Below, piece after piece: positions 1-13,500 of a stretch of DNA of 64,000 nt (its first letter is position 1; every line of letters begins with the position of its first letter). The notes under the pieces are model-generated. The model was not told the origin of the DNA. It saw nothing but the letters and a program-made list of their open reading frames with translations, and searched no databases. Source of the DNA: Megalopta genalis (lineage: Eukaryota > Arthropoda > Insecta > Hymenoptera > Halictidae); contig NC_135017.1 of assembly GCF_051020955.1 (NCBI RefSeq), positions 32,210,689 to 32,274,688 of the forward strand. The letters are read 5' to 3'. A program made the translations under genes and the position numbers.

Positions 1-720
1 CTTCAAATACTTGTGATATACGTTATTTAGATTTAACTGCATGCGTAACGAACGAGTTAGTTCCAATCCATGCGATACACAAGATTTAGCTTCAAATCAA
101 TGCGATGTAGATGGTTCAGCTTCAAATCCATGCGACACATATGATTAAGCTTCAAATACTTGCGATATAAGTGATATAGCTTCAAATACAGGCGGAACGG
201 ACAAGTTAGCTTCAAATCCATGCCAAACACATGATTTGGCTGCAAATCAATGCGATGTAGAAGGTTTAGCTTCAAATCCATGCGACATATATGATTTAGC
301 TTCAAATACTTGCGATATAAGTGATGTAGATTCAACTGGAGGCGAAACGAACGAGTTAGCTTCACATCCATGCGAAACACATGATTTAGCTGCAAATCAA
401 TGCGATGTAGAAGGTTGAGCTCCAAAACCATGCGATACACAAGATTTAGCTTCAAATCAATGCGATGTAGACGGTTCAGCTTCAAATCCATGCGACACAT
501 ATGATTTAGCTTCAAATACTTGCGATATAAGTGATATAGCATCAAAAGCTGGAGGAACAAACGAGGTAGCTTCAATTCCATGCGAAACATATGATTTAGC
601 TTCAAATCAATGCGAAGTAGAAGGCTTAGCTTCAAATCCATGCGAAACAAATGGTTTAGCTTCAAATCCATGCGAAACAAATGGTTTAGCTACAAATACT
701 TGTGATATACATTATTTAGC
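1..720 (+). repeat. First copy of a recurrent block of about 0.4-0.7 kb
   Basis: This block begins with a unit carrying ACTTGTGATATACGTTATTT followed by a T-rich A-class unit (ATTTAACTGC). It recurs near 2640-3020 (offset 2,339 bp) and 4079-4460 (offset 3,778 bp), including the unusual unit CCAAAACCATGCGATACACA. The copy at 4079 continues beyond 4468 with the sequence that follows this first copy, so the 4.1-5.0 kb segment is a near copy of 0.3-1.3 kb with one 150-bp deletion. A 1-bp deletion near position 61 (TTAGTTCCAAT in place of TTAGCTTCAAAT) shifts the unit phase in this copy. Confidence 0.75.
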
Positions 721-1890
721 AACAACTGCATGCGAAACAAACGAGTTAGCTTCAAATCCAATCGATACACATGATTTAGCTTCAAATCAATGCGATGTAG
801 AAGGTTTAGCTTCAAATCCATGCGATACACAAGATTCAGCTTCAAATCAATGCGATGTTGTAGGTTCAGCTTCAAATCCATGCGACACATATGATTTAGC
901 TTCAAATACTTGCGATATACGTGATATAGCTTCAAAAGCAGGAGTAACAAACGAGGTAGCTTCAATTCCATGCGAAACAAATGACTTAGCTTCAAATCAA
1001 TGCGAAGTAGAAGACTTAGCTTTAAATCCATGCGAAACAAATGTTTTAGCTACAAATACTTGTGATATACATTATTTACCTACAACTGCATGCGAAACAA
1101 ACGAGGTAGCTTCAATTCCATGCGAAACAAATGATTTAGCTTCAAATCAATGCGAAGTAGAAGTCTTAGCTTCAAATCCATCCGAAACAAATGGTTTAGC
1201 TTCAAATACTTACGATATAAGTGATATACCTTCAAAAGCAGAAGGAACAAACGAGGTACCTTCAATTCCATGCGAAACACACGATTTAGCTTCAAATCAA
1301 TACGAAGTAGAAGGTTTAGCTTCAAATCCGTGCGAAACGAATGGTTTAGCTACAAATACTTGTGATACACATTATTTAGCTACAACTCCATGCGAAACAA
1401 ACGAGTTTGCTTCAAATCCATGCGAAACACACGATTTAGCTTCAAATCAATGCGATGTAGAAGGTTTAGCTTCAAATCCATACGACACATATGATTTAGC
1501 TACAAATACTTGTGATATACATTATTCAGCTACAACTGCATGCGAAACAAACGAGTTAGCTTCAAATCCATGCGATACACATGATTTAGCTTCAAATCAA
1601 TGCGATGTAGAAGGCTTAGCTTCAAATCCATGTGATACACAAGATTTAGCTTCAAATCAATACGATGAAGTTGGTTCAGCTTCAAATCCATGCGACACAT
1701 ATAATTTAGCTTCAAATACTTGCGAGAGAAGTGATATAGCTTCAAAAGCAGGAGGAACAAACGAGGTAGATTCAATTCCATGCGAAACGAATGATTTACC
1801 TTCAAATCAATGCGAAGTAGAAGGCTTAGCTTCAAATCCATGCGAAACAATTGGTTTAGCTACAAATACTTGTGATATACATTATTTAGC
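721..1890 (+). repeat. Model stretch of alternating pentamers (360, 300, 150, 360 bp)
   Basis: Units of the ACAACT type start at 721, 1081, 1381, 1531 and 1891, so the intervals are 360, 300, 150 and 360 bp. Read as classes, 721-1080 holds an expanded P-Q-P-Q-P-T-A followed by P-Q-P-T-A, where the second T-A pair is the ACAAAT/ACAACT flavour. The 300-bp interval is two plain pentamers, one of each flavour, and the 150-bp interval is a single pentamer. This is the clearest place to see how 30-bp units build 150-bp pentamers and how those build 300- and 360-bp blocks. Confidence 0.85.
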
Positions 1891-4800
1891 TACAACTCCA
1901 TGCGAAACAAACGAGTTAGCTTCAAATCCATGCAAAACACACGATTAAGCTTCAAATCAATGCGATGTAGAAGGTTTAGCTTCAAATCCATGCGATACAT
2001 AAGATTTAGCTTCAAATCAATGCGATGTAGAAGGTTCAGCTTCAAATCCATGCGACACATATGATTTAGCTTCAAATACTTGCGATATTAGTGATATAGC
2101 ATCAAAAGCAGAAGGAACAAACGAGATAGCTTCAATTCCATGCGAAACAAATGATTTAGCTTCAAATCAATGCGAAGTAGTAGGCTTAGCTTCAAATCCA
2201 TGCCAGACACATGATTTAGCTTCAAATCCATGGGATGTAGAAGGTTTAGCTTCAAATCCATGCGAAACACATTATTTAGCTGCAAATCAGTGCGAAGTAG
2301 AAGGCTCGGGTTCAAATCAATGCGATTCAAATGGTTCATCTTCAAATACTTGAGAAAGACATTATTCAGCTACAACTGCATGCGAAACAAACGAGTTAGC
2401 TTCAAATCCATGCGAACACATGATTCAGCTGCAAATCAATGCGATGTAGAAGGTTCAGCTTCAAATCCATGCGACACATATGATTTAGCTTCAAATACTT
2501 GCGATATAAGTGATATAGCATCAAAAGCTGGAGGAACAAACGAGGTAGCTTCAAATCCATGCAAAACACGTGATTTAACTTCCAATTAATGCCAAATAGA
2601 AGGCGTTGCTTCAATTCCATGCGAAACAAATGGTTTAGCTTCAAATACTTGTGATATACGTTATTTAGATTTAACTGCATGCGCAACGAACGAGTTAGCT
2701 TCAAATCCATGCGAAACACATGATTTAGCTGCAAATCAATGCGATGTAGAAGGTTGAGCTCCAAAACCATGCGATACACAAGATTTAGCTTCAAATCAAT
2801 GCGATGTAGAAGGTTCAGCTTCAAATCCATGCGACACATATGATTTAGCTTCAAATACTTGCGATATAAGTGATATAGCATCAAAAGCTGGAGGAACAAA
2901 CGAGGTAGCTTCAATTCCATGCGAAACATATGATTTAGCTTCAAATCAATGCGAAGTAGAAGGCTTAGCTTCAAATCCATGCGAAACAAATGGTTTAGCT
3001 TCAAATCCATGCGAAACAAATGGTTTAGCAACAAATACTTGTGATATACATTATTCAGCTACAACTGCATGCGAAACAAACGAGTTAGCTTCAAATCCAT
3101 GCGATACACATGATTTAGCTTCAAATCAATGCGATGTAGAAGGCTTAGCTTCAAATCCATGTGATACACAAGATTTAGCTTCAAATCAATACGATGAAGT
3201 TGGTTCAGCTTCAAATCCATGCGACACATATAATTTAGCTTCAAATACTTGCGAGAGAAGTGATATAGCTTCAAAAGCAGGAGGAACAAACGAGGTAGCT
3301 TCAATTCCATGCGAAACGAATGATTTACCTTCAAATCAATGCGAAGTAGAAGGCTTAGCTTCAAATCCATGCGAAACAATTGGTTTAGCTACAAATACTT
3401 GTGATATACATTATTTAGCTACAACTCCATGCGAAACAAACGAGTTAGCTTCAAATCCATGCAAAACACACGATTAAGCTTCAAATCAATGCGATGTAGA
3501 AGGCTTAGCTTCAAATCCATGCGATACATAAGATTTAGCTTCAAATCAATGCGATGTAGAAGGTTCAGCTTCAAATCCATGCGACACATATGATTTAGCT
3601 TCAAATACTTGCGATATAAGTGATATAGCATCAAAAGCGGAAGGAACAAACGAGATAGCTTCAATTCCATGCGAAACAAATGATTTAGCTTCAAATCAAT
3701 GCGAAGTAGTAGGCTTAGCTTCAAATCCATGCCAGACACATGATTTAGCTTCAAATCCATGGGATGTAGAAGGTTTAGCTTCAAATCCATGCGAAACACA
3801 TTATTTAGCTGCAAATCAGTGCGAAGTAGAAGGCTCGGGTTCAAATCAATGCGATTCAAATGGTTCATCTTCAAATACTTGAGAAAGACATTATTCAGCT
3901 ACAACTGCATGCGAAACAAACGAGTTAGCTTCAAATCCATGCGAACACATGATTCAGCTGCAAATCAATGCGATGTAGAAGTTTTAGCTTCAAATCCATG
4001 CAAAACACGTGATTTAACTTCCAATTAATGCCAAATAGAAGGCGTAGCTTCAATTCCATGCGAAACAAATGGTTTAGCTTCAAATACTTGTGATATACGT
4101 TATTTAGATTTAACTGCATGCGCAACGAACGAGTTAGCTTCAAATCCATGCGAAACACATGATTTAGCTGCAAATCAATGCGATGTAGAAGGTTGTGCTC
4201 CAAAACCATGCGATACACAAGATTTAGCTTCAAATCAATGCGATGTAGAAGGTTCAGCTTCAAATCCATGCGACACATATGATTTAGCTTCAAATACTTG
4301 CGATATAAGTGATATAGCATCAAAAGCTGGAGGAACAAACGAGGTAGCTTCAATTCCATGCGAAACATATGATTTAGCTTCAAATCAATGCGAAGTAGAA
4401 GGCTTAGCTTCAAATCCATGCGAAACAAATGGTTTAGCTTCAAATCCATGCGAAACAAATGGTTTAGCTACAAATACTTGTGATATACATTATTTAGCAA
4501 CAACTGCATGCGAAACAAACGAGTTAGCTTCAAATCCAATCGATACACATGATTTAGCTTCAAATCAATGCGATGTAGAAGGTTTAGCTTCAAATCCATG
4601 CGATACACAAGATTCAGCTTCAAATCAATGCGATGTAGTAGGTTCAGCTTCAAGTCCATGCGACACATATGATTTAGCTTCAAATACTTGCGATATACGT
4701 GATATAGCTTCAAAAGCAGGAGTAACAAACGAGGTAGCTTCAATTCCATGCGAAACAAATGACTTAGCTTCAAATCAATGCGAAGTAGAAGTCTTAGCTT

Positions 4801-7800
4801 CAAATCCATCCGAAACAAATGGTTTAGCTTCAAATACTTACGATATAAGTGATATACCTTCAAAAGCAGAAGGAACAAACGAGGTACCTTCAATTCCATG
4901 CGAAACACACGATTTAGCTTCAAATCAATACGAAGTAGAAGGTTTAGCTTCAAATCCGTGCGAAACGAATGGTTTAGCTACAAATACTTGTGATACACAT
5001 TATTTAGCTACAACTCCATGCGAAACAAACGAGTTAGCTTCAAATCCATGCGAAACACACGATTTAGCTTCAAATCAATGCGATGTAGAAGGTTTAGCTT
5101 CAAATCCATACGACACATATGATTTAGCTACAAATACTTGTGATATACATTATTCAGCTACAACTGCATGCGAAACAAACGAGTTAGCTTCAAATCCATG
5201 CGATACACATGATTTAGCTTCAAATCAATGCGATGTAGAAGGCTTAGCTTCAAATCCATGCGAAACAATTGGTTTAGCTACAAATACTTGTGATATACAT
5301 TATTTAGCTACAACTCCATGCGAAACAAACGAGTTAGCTTCAAATCCATGCAAAACACACGATTAAGCTTCAAATCAATGCGATGTAGAAGGCTTAGCTT
5401 CAAATCCATGCGATACATAAGATTTAGCTTCAAATCAATGCGATGTAGAAGGTTCAGCTTCAAATCCATGCGACACATATGATTTAGCTTCAAATACTTG
5501 CGATATAAGTGATATAGCATCAAAAGCAGAAGGAACAAACGAGATAGCTTCAATTCCATGCGAAACAAATGATTTAGCTTCAAATCAATGCGAAGTAGTA
5601 GGCTTAGCTTCAAATCCATGCCAGACACATGATTTAGCTTCAAATCCATGGGATGTAGAAGGTTTAGCTTCAAATCCATGCGAAACACATTATTTAGCTG
5701 CAAATCAGTGCGAAGTAGAAGGCTCGGGTTCAAATCAATGCGATTCAAATGGTTCATCTTCAAATACTTGAGAAAGACATTATTCAGCTACAACTGCATG
5801 CGAAACAAACGAGTTAGCTTCAAATCCAATCGATACACATGATTTAGCTTCAAATCAATGCGATGTAGAAGGTTTAGCTTCAAATCCATGCGATACACAA
5901 GATTCAGCTTCAAATCAATGCGATGTAGTAGGTTCAGCTTCAAATCCATGCGACACATATGGTTTAGCTTCAAATACTTGCGATATACGTGATATAGCTT
6001 CAAAAGCAGGAGTAACAAACGAGGTAGCTTCAATTCCATGCGAAACAAATGACTTAGCTTCAAATCAATGCGAAGTAGAAGACTTAGCTTTAAATCCATG
6101 CGAAACAAATGTTTTAGCTACAAATACTTGTGATATACATTATTTACCTACAACTGCATGCGAAACAAACGAGGTAGCTTCAATTCCATGCGAAACAAAT
6201 GATTTAGCTTCAAATCAATGCGAAGTAGAAGTCTTAGCTTCAAATCCATCCGAAACAAATGGTTTAGCTTCAAATACTTACGATATAAGCGATATACCTT
6301 CAAAAGCAGAAGGAACAAACGAGGTACCTTCAATTCCATGCGAAACACACGATTTAGCTTCAAATCAATACGAAGTAGAAGGTTTAGCTTCAAATCCGTG
6401 CGAAACGAATGGTTTAGCTACAAATACTTGTGATACACATTATTTAGCTACAACTCCATGCGAAACAAACGAGTTAGCTTCAAATCCATGCGAAACACAC
6501 GATTTAGCTTCAAATCAATGCGATGTAGAAGATTTAGCTTCAAATCCATACGACACATATGATTTAGCTACAAATACTTGTGATACACATTATTTAGCTA
6601 CAACTCCATGCGAAACAAACGAGTTAGCTTCAAATCCATGCGAAACACACGATTTAGCTTCAAATCAATGCGATGTAGAAGATTTAGCTTCAAATCCATA
6701 CGACACATATGATTTAGCTACAAATACTTGTGATATACATTATTTAGCTACAACTCCATGCGAAACAAACGAGTTAGCTTCAAATCCATGCAAAACACAC
6801 GATTAAGCTTCAAATCAATGCGATGTAGAAGGTTTAGCTTCAAATCCATGCGATACATAAGATTTAGATTCAAATCAATGCGATGTAGAAGGTTCAGCTT
6901 CAAATCCATGCGACACATATGATTTAGCTTCAAATACTTGCGATATAAGTGATATAGCATCAAAAGCAGAAGGAACAAACGAGATAGCTTCAATTCCATG
7001 CGAAACAAATGATTTAGCTTCAAATCAATGCGAAGTAGTAGGCTTAGCTTCAAATCCATGCCAGACACATGATTTAGCTTCAAATCCATGGGATGTAGAA
7101 GGTTTAGCTTCAAATCCATGCGAAACACATTATTTAGCTGCAAATCAGTGCGAAGTAGAAGGCTCGGGTTCAAATCAATGCGATTCAAATGGTTCATCTT
7201 CAAATACTTGAGAAAGACATTATTCAGCTACAACTGCATGCGAAACAAACGAGTTAGCTTCAAATCCATGCGAACACATGATTCAGCTGCAAATCAATGC
7301 GATGTAGAAGTTTTAGCTTCAAATCCATGCAAAACACATGATTTAGCTTCACATCAATGCGATGTAGAAGGTTTAGATTCATCCATGCGATACACAAGAT
7401 TTAGCTTCAAACCAATGCGATGTAGTAGGTTCAGCTTCAAATCCATGCGACACATATGATTAAGCTTCAAATACTTGCGATATAAGTGATATAGCTTCAA
7501 AAGCTGCAGGAACAAACGAGGTAGCTTCAATTCCATGAGAAACAAATGACTTAGCTTCAAATCAATGCGAAGTAGAAGACTTAGCTTTAAATCCATGCGA
7601 AACAAATGTTTTAGCTACAAATACTTGTGATATACATTATTTACCTACAACTGCATGCGAAACAAACGAGGTAGCTTCAATTCCATGCGAAACAAATGAT
7701 TTAGCTTCAAATCAATGTGAAGTAGAAGTCTTAGCTTCAAATCCATCCGAAACAAATGGTTTAGCTTCAAATACTTGCGATATAAGTGATATACCTTCAA

Positions 7801-8665
7801 AAGCAGAAGGAACAAACTAGGTACCTTCAATTCCATGCGAAACACACGATTTAGCTTCAAATCAATACGAAGTAGAAGGTTTAGCTTCAAATCCGTGCGA
7901 AACGAATGGTTTAGCTACAAATACTTGTGATACACATTATTTAGCTACAACTCCATGCGAAACAAACGAGTTAGCTTCAAATCCATGCGAAACACACGAT
8001 TTAGCTTCAAATCAATGCGATGTGGAAGGTTTAGCTTCAAATCCATACGACACATATGATTTAGCTACAAATACTTGTGATATACATTATTCAGCTACAA
8101 CTGCGTGCGAAACAAACGAGTTAGCTTCAAATCCATGCGATACACATGATTTAGCTTCAAATCAATGCGATGTAGAAGGCTTAGCTTCAAATCCATGTGA
8201 TACACAAGATTTAGCTTCAAATCAATACGATGAAGTTGGTTCAGCTTCAAATCCATGCCACACATATAATTTAGCTTCAAATACTTGCGAGAGAAGTGAT
8301 ATAGCTTCAAAAGCAGGAGGAACAAACGAGGTAGCTTCAATTCCATGCGAAACGAATGATTTACCTTCTAATCAATGCGAAGTAGAAGGCTTAGCTTCAA
8401 ATCCATGCGAAACAAATGTTTTAGCTACAAATACTTGTGATATACATTATTTACCTACAACTGCATGCGAAACAAACGAGGTAGATTCAATTCCATGCGA
8501 AACGAATGATTTACCTTCAAATCAATGCGAAGTAGAAGGCTTAGCTTCAAATCCATGCGAAACAATTGGTTTAGCTACAAATACTTGTGATATACATTAT
8601 TTAGCTACAACTCCATGCGAAACAAACGAGTTAGCTTCAAATGCATGCAAAACACACGATTAAGC

Positions 8666-10764
8666 TTCAAATCAATGCGATGTAGAAGGTTTAGCTTCAA
8701 ATCCATGCGATACATTAGATTTAGCTTCAAATCAATGCGATGTAGAAGGTTCAGCTTCAAATCCATGCGACACATATGATTTAGCTTCAAATACTTGCGA
8801 TATAAGTGATATAGCTTCAAAAGCAGAAGGAACAAACGAGGTATCTTCAATTCCATGCGAAACAAATGATTTAACTTCACATCAATGCGAAGTAGTAGCC
8901 TTAGCTTCAAATCCATGCGAAACACGTGATTTAGCTTCGAATTAATGGGAAGTAGAAGGCTTAGCTTCAAATCCATGCGAAACAAATGGTTTAGCTTCAA
9001 ATACTTGTGATATACGTTATTTAGATTTAACTGCATGCGCAACGAACGAGTTAGCTTCAAATACATGCGATACACAAGATTTAGCTGCAAATCAATCCGA
9101 TGTAGAAGGTTTAGCTTCAAATCAATAAGAGGTAGAAGGTTTAGCTTCAAATCAAAAGAATGTAGAAGGTTTAGCTTCAAATCAATGCGATGTAGAATGT
9201 TTAGCTTCCAATTAATGCGAAGTAGAAGGCTTAGCTTCAAATCCATGCGAAAAAAATGGTTTAGCTTCAAATACTTGTGATATACGTTATTTAGATTTAA
9301 TTGCATGCGCAACGAACTAGTTAGCTTCAAATCCATGCGAAACAAATGGTTTAGCTACAAATACTTGTGATATATATGATATAGCTTCAAATGCAGGCGG
9401 AAAAAACATGTTAGATTCAAATCCATGCGGAAGACATGATTTAGCTGCAAATCAATGCGATGTAGAAGGTTTAGCTTCAAATCCATGCCAAACACATGCT
9501 TTAGCTTCAAATCCATGGGATGTAGAAGGTTCAGCTTCAAATCCATGCGAAACATATTATTTAGCTGCAAATCAGTGCGAAGTAGAAGGCTCAGGTTCAA
9601 ATCCATGCGATTCAAATGGTTCATCTTCAAATACATGTGAAAGACATGATTTAGCTTCAACTGAATGCGAAACAAACGAGTTAGCTTCAAATCCATACGA
9701 CACATATGATTTAGCTTCAAATACTTCCGATATAAATGATATAGCTTCAAAAGCTGGAGGAACAAACGAGGTAGCTTCAATTCCACGCGAAACAAATGAT
9801 TTAGCTACAAATCAATGCGAAGTAGATGGCTTAGCTTCAAATCCATGCGAAACAAATGGTTTAGATACAAATACTTGTGATATACGTTATTTATCTACAA
9901 CTGCATGGAAACAAGCGAGGTAACTTCAAATCCATGTGAAAAACATGATTTAGCTTCAAATCAATGCGATGTAGAAGGTTTAGATACAAATCCATGCGAT
10001 ACACAAGATTTAGCTTCAAATCAATGCGATGTAGAAGGTTCAGCTTCAAATCCATGCGACACATATGATTTAGCTTCAAATCCTTGCGATATAAGTGTTA
10101 TAGCTTCAAAAGCAGAAGGAACAAACGAGGTATCTTCAATTCCATGCGAAACAAATGATTTAGCTTCACATCAATGCGAAGTAGTAGCCTTAGCTTCAAA
10201 TCCATGCGAAACACGTGATTTAGCTTCGAATTAATGGGAAGTAGAAGGCTTAGCTTCAAATCCATGCGAAACAAATGGTTTAGCTTCAAATACTTGTGAT
10301 ATACGTTATTTAGATTTAACTGCATGCGCAACGAACGAGTTAGCTTCAAATACATGCGATACACAAGATTTAGCTGCAAATCAATCCGATGTAGAAGGTT
10401 TAGCTTCAAATCAATAAGAGGTAGAAGGTTTAGCTTCAAATCAAAAGAATGTAGAAGGTTTAGCTTCAAATCAATGCGATGTAGAATGTTTAGCTTCCAA
10501 TTAATGCGAAGTAGAAGGCTTAGCTTCAAATCCATGCGAAAAAAATGGTTTAGCTTCAAATACTTGTGATATACGTTATTTAGATTTAATTGCATGCGCA
10601 ACGAACTAGTTAGCTTCAAATCCATGCGAAACAAATGGTTTAGCTACAAATACTTGTGATATATATGATATAGCTTCAAATGCAGGCGGAAAAAACATGT
10701 TAGATTCAAATCCATGCGGAAGACATGATTTAGCTGCAAATCAATGCGATGTAGAAGGTTTAGC
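8666..10764 (+). repeat. Tandem duplication, period 1,289 bp
   Basis: Positions 8761-9475 match 10050-10764 at an offset of 1,289 bp with few differences, and weaker similarity extends a few units to the left. The period is 43 units minus one base. The missing base is the deletion in GCATGGAAACAAGCGAGG near 9907, just before copy 2. Copies diverge at 9476/10765. Each copy carries a run of Q-like units around 9080-9200 and 10370-10490, including AATAAGAGGTAGAAGG and AAAAGAATGTAGAAGG variants that have lost the TGCGA core. No gene is seen. Confidence 0.85.
9080..9205 (+). repeat. Run of four consecutive Q-class units lacking alternation
   Basis: Four successive units carry Q-type tails (GTAGAAGG or GTAGAATG) instead of alternating with P. 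Two of the four have lost the TGCGA core (CAATAAGAGGTAGAAGG and CAAAAGAATGTAGAAGG), removing the CpG. The same type of block recurs near 10370-10495, 10740-10850, 11490-11600, 11940-12050, 54930-55040, 56070-56180, 58555-58675 and 63115-63235, mostly with CAATAGAATGTAGAAGG as the third unit. It is therefore a heritable sub-block copied between distant parts of the array. Confidence 0.8.
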
Positions 10765-12690
10765 TTTAAAACAATATGAGGTAGAAGGTTTAGCTTCAGA
10801 TCAATAGAATGTAGAAGGTTTAACTTCAAATCAATGCGATGTAGAAGGTTTAGCTTCAAATCCATGCCAAACACATGATTTAGCTTCTAATCAATGGGAT
10901 GTAGAAGGTTTTGCTTCAAATCCATGCGACACAAATGATTTAGCTTCAAACACTTGTTGTATAAGTGATATAGCTTCAAATGCAGACTAATCAAACGAGT
11001 TAGCTTCAAAATCCATGCGATACACATGATTCAGCTTCAAATACTTGCTGTGTAAGTGTTGTAGATTCAACTGCAGGCGAAACGAACGAGTTAGCTTCAA
11101 ATCCATGCGAAACACATGATTTAGCTTCAAATCAATGCGATGTAGACGGTTTAGCTTCAAATCCATGCGATACACTAGATTTAGCTTCAAATCAATGCGA
11201 TGTAGAAGGTTCAGCTTCAAATACATACGACACATATGATTTAGCTTCAAATACTTCCGATATAAATGATATAGCTTCAAAAGCTGGAGGAACAAACGAG
11301 GTAGCTTCAATTCCATGAGAAACAAATGATTTAGCTTCAAATCAATGCGAAGTAGATGGCTTAGCTTCAAATCCATGCGAAACAAATGGTTTAGCTACAA
11401 ATACTTGTGATATACATTATTTAGCTACAACTGCATGCGAAACAAACGAGTTAGCGTCAAATCCATGCGAAACACTCGATTTAGCTTCAAATCAATGCGA
11501 TGTAGAAGGATTAGCTTCAAATCAATAAGAGGTAGAAGGTTTCGCTTCAGATCAATAGAATGTAGAAGGTTTAGCTTCAAATCAATGCGATGTAGAAGGT
11601 TTAGTTTCAAATCCATGCGATACACTAGATTTAACTTCAAATCAATACGATGTAGCAGGTTCAGCTTCAAATACATATGACACATATGATTTAGCTTCAA
11701 ATACTTCCGATATAAATGATATAGCTTCAAAAGCTGGAGGAACAAACGAGGTAGCTTCAATTGCATGCGAAACAAATCATTTAGCTTCGAATTAATGCGA
11801 AGTAGATGGCTTAGCTTCAAATCCATGCGAAACAAATGGTTTAGCTACAAATACTTGTGATACACATTATTTAGCTACAACTGCATGCGAAACAAACGAG
11901 TTAGCTTCAAATCCATGTGAAACACTCGATTTAGCTTCAAATCAATGCGATGTAGAAGGTTTAGCTTTAAAACAATATGAGGTAGAAGGTTTAGCTTCAG
12001 ATCAATAGAATGTAGAAGGTTTAGCTTCAAATCAATGCGATGTAGAAGGTTTAGCTTCAAATCCATGCCAAACACATGATTTAGCTTCTAATCAATGGGA
12101 TGTAGAAGGTTTAGCTTCAAATCCATGCGACACAAATGATTTAGCTTCAAACACTTGGGGTATAAGTGATATAGCTTCAAATGCAGACTAATCAAACGAG
12201 TTAGCTTCAAAATCCACGCAATACACATGATTCAGCTTCAAATACTTGTGATATAAGTGATGTAGATTCAACTGCAGGCGAAACGAACGAGTTAGCTTCA
12301 AATCAATGCGAAACACATGATTTAGCTGCAAATCAATGCGATGTAGAAGGCTTAGCTTCAAATCCGTGCGATACACTAGATTTAGCTTCAAATCAATGCG
12401 ATGTAGAAGGTTCAGCCTCAAATACATACGACATATATGATTTAGCTTCAAATACTTCCGATATAAATGATATAGCTTCAAAAGCTGGAGGAACAAACGA
12501 GGTAGCTTCAATTCCATGAGAAACAAATGATTTAGCTTTAAATCAATGCGAAGTAGATGGCTTAGCTTCAATTCCATGCGAAACAAATGGTTTAGCTACA
12601 AATACTTGTGATATACATTACTTAGCTACAACTGCATGCGAAACAAACGAGTTAGCTTCAAATCCATGCGAAACACATGATATAGCTCCA
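10740..12690 (+). repeat. Tandem duplication, period 1,201 bp
   Basis: Position 10861 matches 12062 and the pair stays aligned over roughly 10,740-11,400 and 11,940-12,600. The period is 40 units plus one base, and the extra base is the additional A in CTTCAAAATCCA near 11007 (repeated near 12208). Inside are further Q-unit runs near 11500-11600 and 11940-12060. The two copies differ by scattered substitutions, for instance CCATGCGATAC versus CCACGCAATAC next to the extra A, so this duplication looks older than the 3.03-kb and 2.43-kb ones further right. Confidence 0.8.
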
Positions 12691-13500
12691 AATCACTGCG
12701 ATCTATAAGGTTTCGCTTCAAATCCATGCGATACACTAGATTTAGCTTCAAATCAATGCGACGTAGAAGGCGTAGCTTCAAATCCATGCGGAACAAATGA
12801 TTTAGTTTCAAGTCAATTCTTAGTAGAAGGATTAGCTTCAAATCCATGCGAAACAAATGAGATAGCTTCAAATACTTTCGATACAAATGATGTAGATTCA
12901 AATGCAGACAGAACAAACGAGATAGCTTCATATCGATGCGAAACAAATGATTTAGCTTCAAATCAATGCGAAGTAGATGGCTTAGCTTCAAATCCATGCG
13001 AAACATATTATTTAGCTGCAAATCAGTGCGAAGTAGAAGGCTCAGGTTCAAATACATGCGATTCAAATGGTTCATCTTCAAATACATGTGAAAGACATGA
13101 TTTAGCTTCAACTGCATGCGAAACAAACGAGTTAGCTTCAAATCCATGCGAAACACATGATTTAGCTTCAAATCAATACGAAGTAGAAGGCTTAGCTTCA
13201 AATCCATACGAAACAAATGGTTTAGCTTCTAACACTTGCGATATAAGTGATATAGCTTCAAATGCAGGCGAACAAACGAATTAGCTTCATATCCATGCGA
13301 AACACATGATTTACCTTCAACTCAATTCGAAGTAGACGGCTTAGATTCAAATCCATGCGAAACAAATTGTTTAGCTATAAATACTTGTGATATACTTTAT
13401 TTAGATTCAACTGCATGCGCAACAAACGAGCCAGCTTCAAATACATGCAAAACACATGATTTAGCAGCAAATCAGTGTGATGTAGAAGGTTTAGCTTCAA
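12690..13500 (+). repeat. Satellite stretch without an obvious kilobase-scale partner
   Basis: This stretch is made of normal 30-bp units with somewhat more substitutions than its flanks (for example AGTCAATTCTTAGTAGAAGG near 12810 and ATCACTGCGATCTATAAGG near 12690). I see no long copy of the whole segment elsewhere in the window, although pieces recur: the TCTATAAGGTTTCGC variant is also found near 58960 and 62800, and the AGTCAATTCT variant near 26490 and 29520. No gene, promoter or unique sequence is visible. Confidence 0.6.

Larger units (their letters stand above)
1..8665 (+). repeat. Higher-order repeat domain 1, periods 1.44-1.89 kb
   Basis: A landmark unit reading TGCAAAACACACGATTAAGC recurs at 1931, 3460, 5349, 6789 and 8646, giving spacings of 1,529, 1,889, 1,440 and 1,857 bp. 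Between landmarks the copies share the same order of unit variants but differ by loss or gain of whole units. For example, the copy near 3978 lacks 90 bp present near 2450, and the copy of the 690-1325 block at 4468-4953 lacks 150 bp. A 1-bp deletion in TGCGAACACA (2411, 3940, 7269) is shared by three copies, so it predates their duplication. No gene or unique sequence is present. Confidence 0.88.

Noticed and set aside
2560..2580. CACGTG E-box or G-box in units such as AAAACACGTGATTT
   Set aside because: It is one substitution away from the common CACATG of P units and recurs only where that variant was copied, so it gives no independent sign of a regulatory site.
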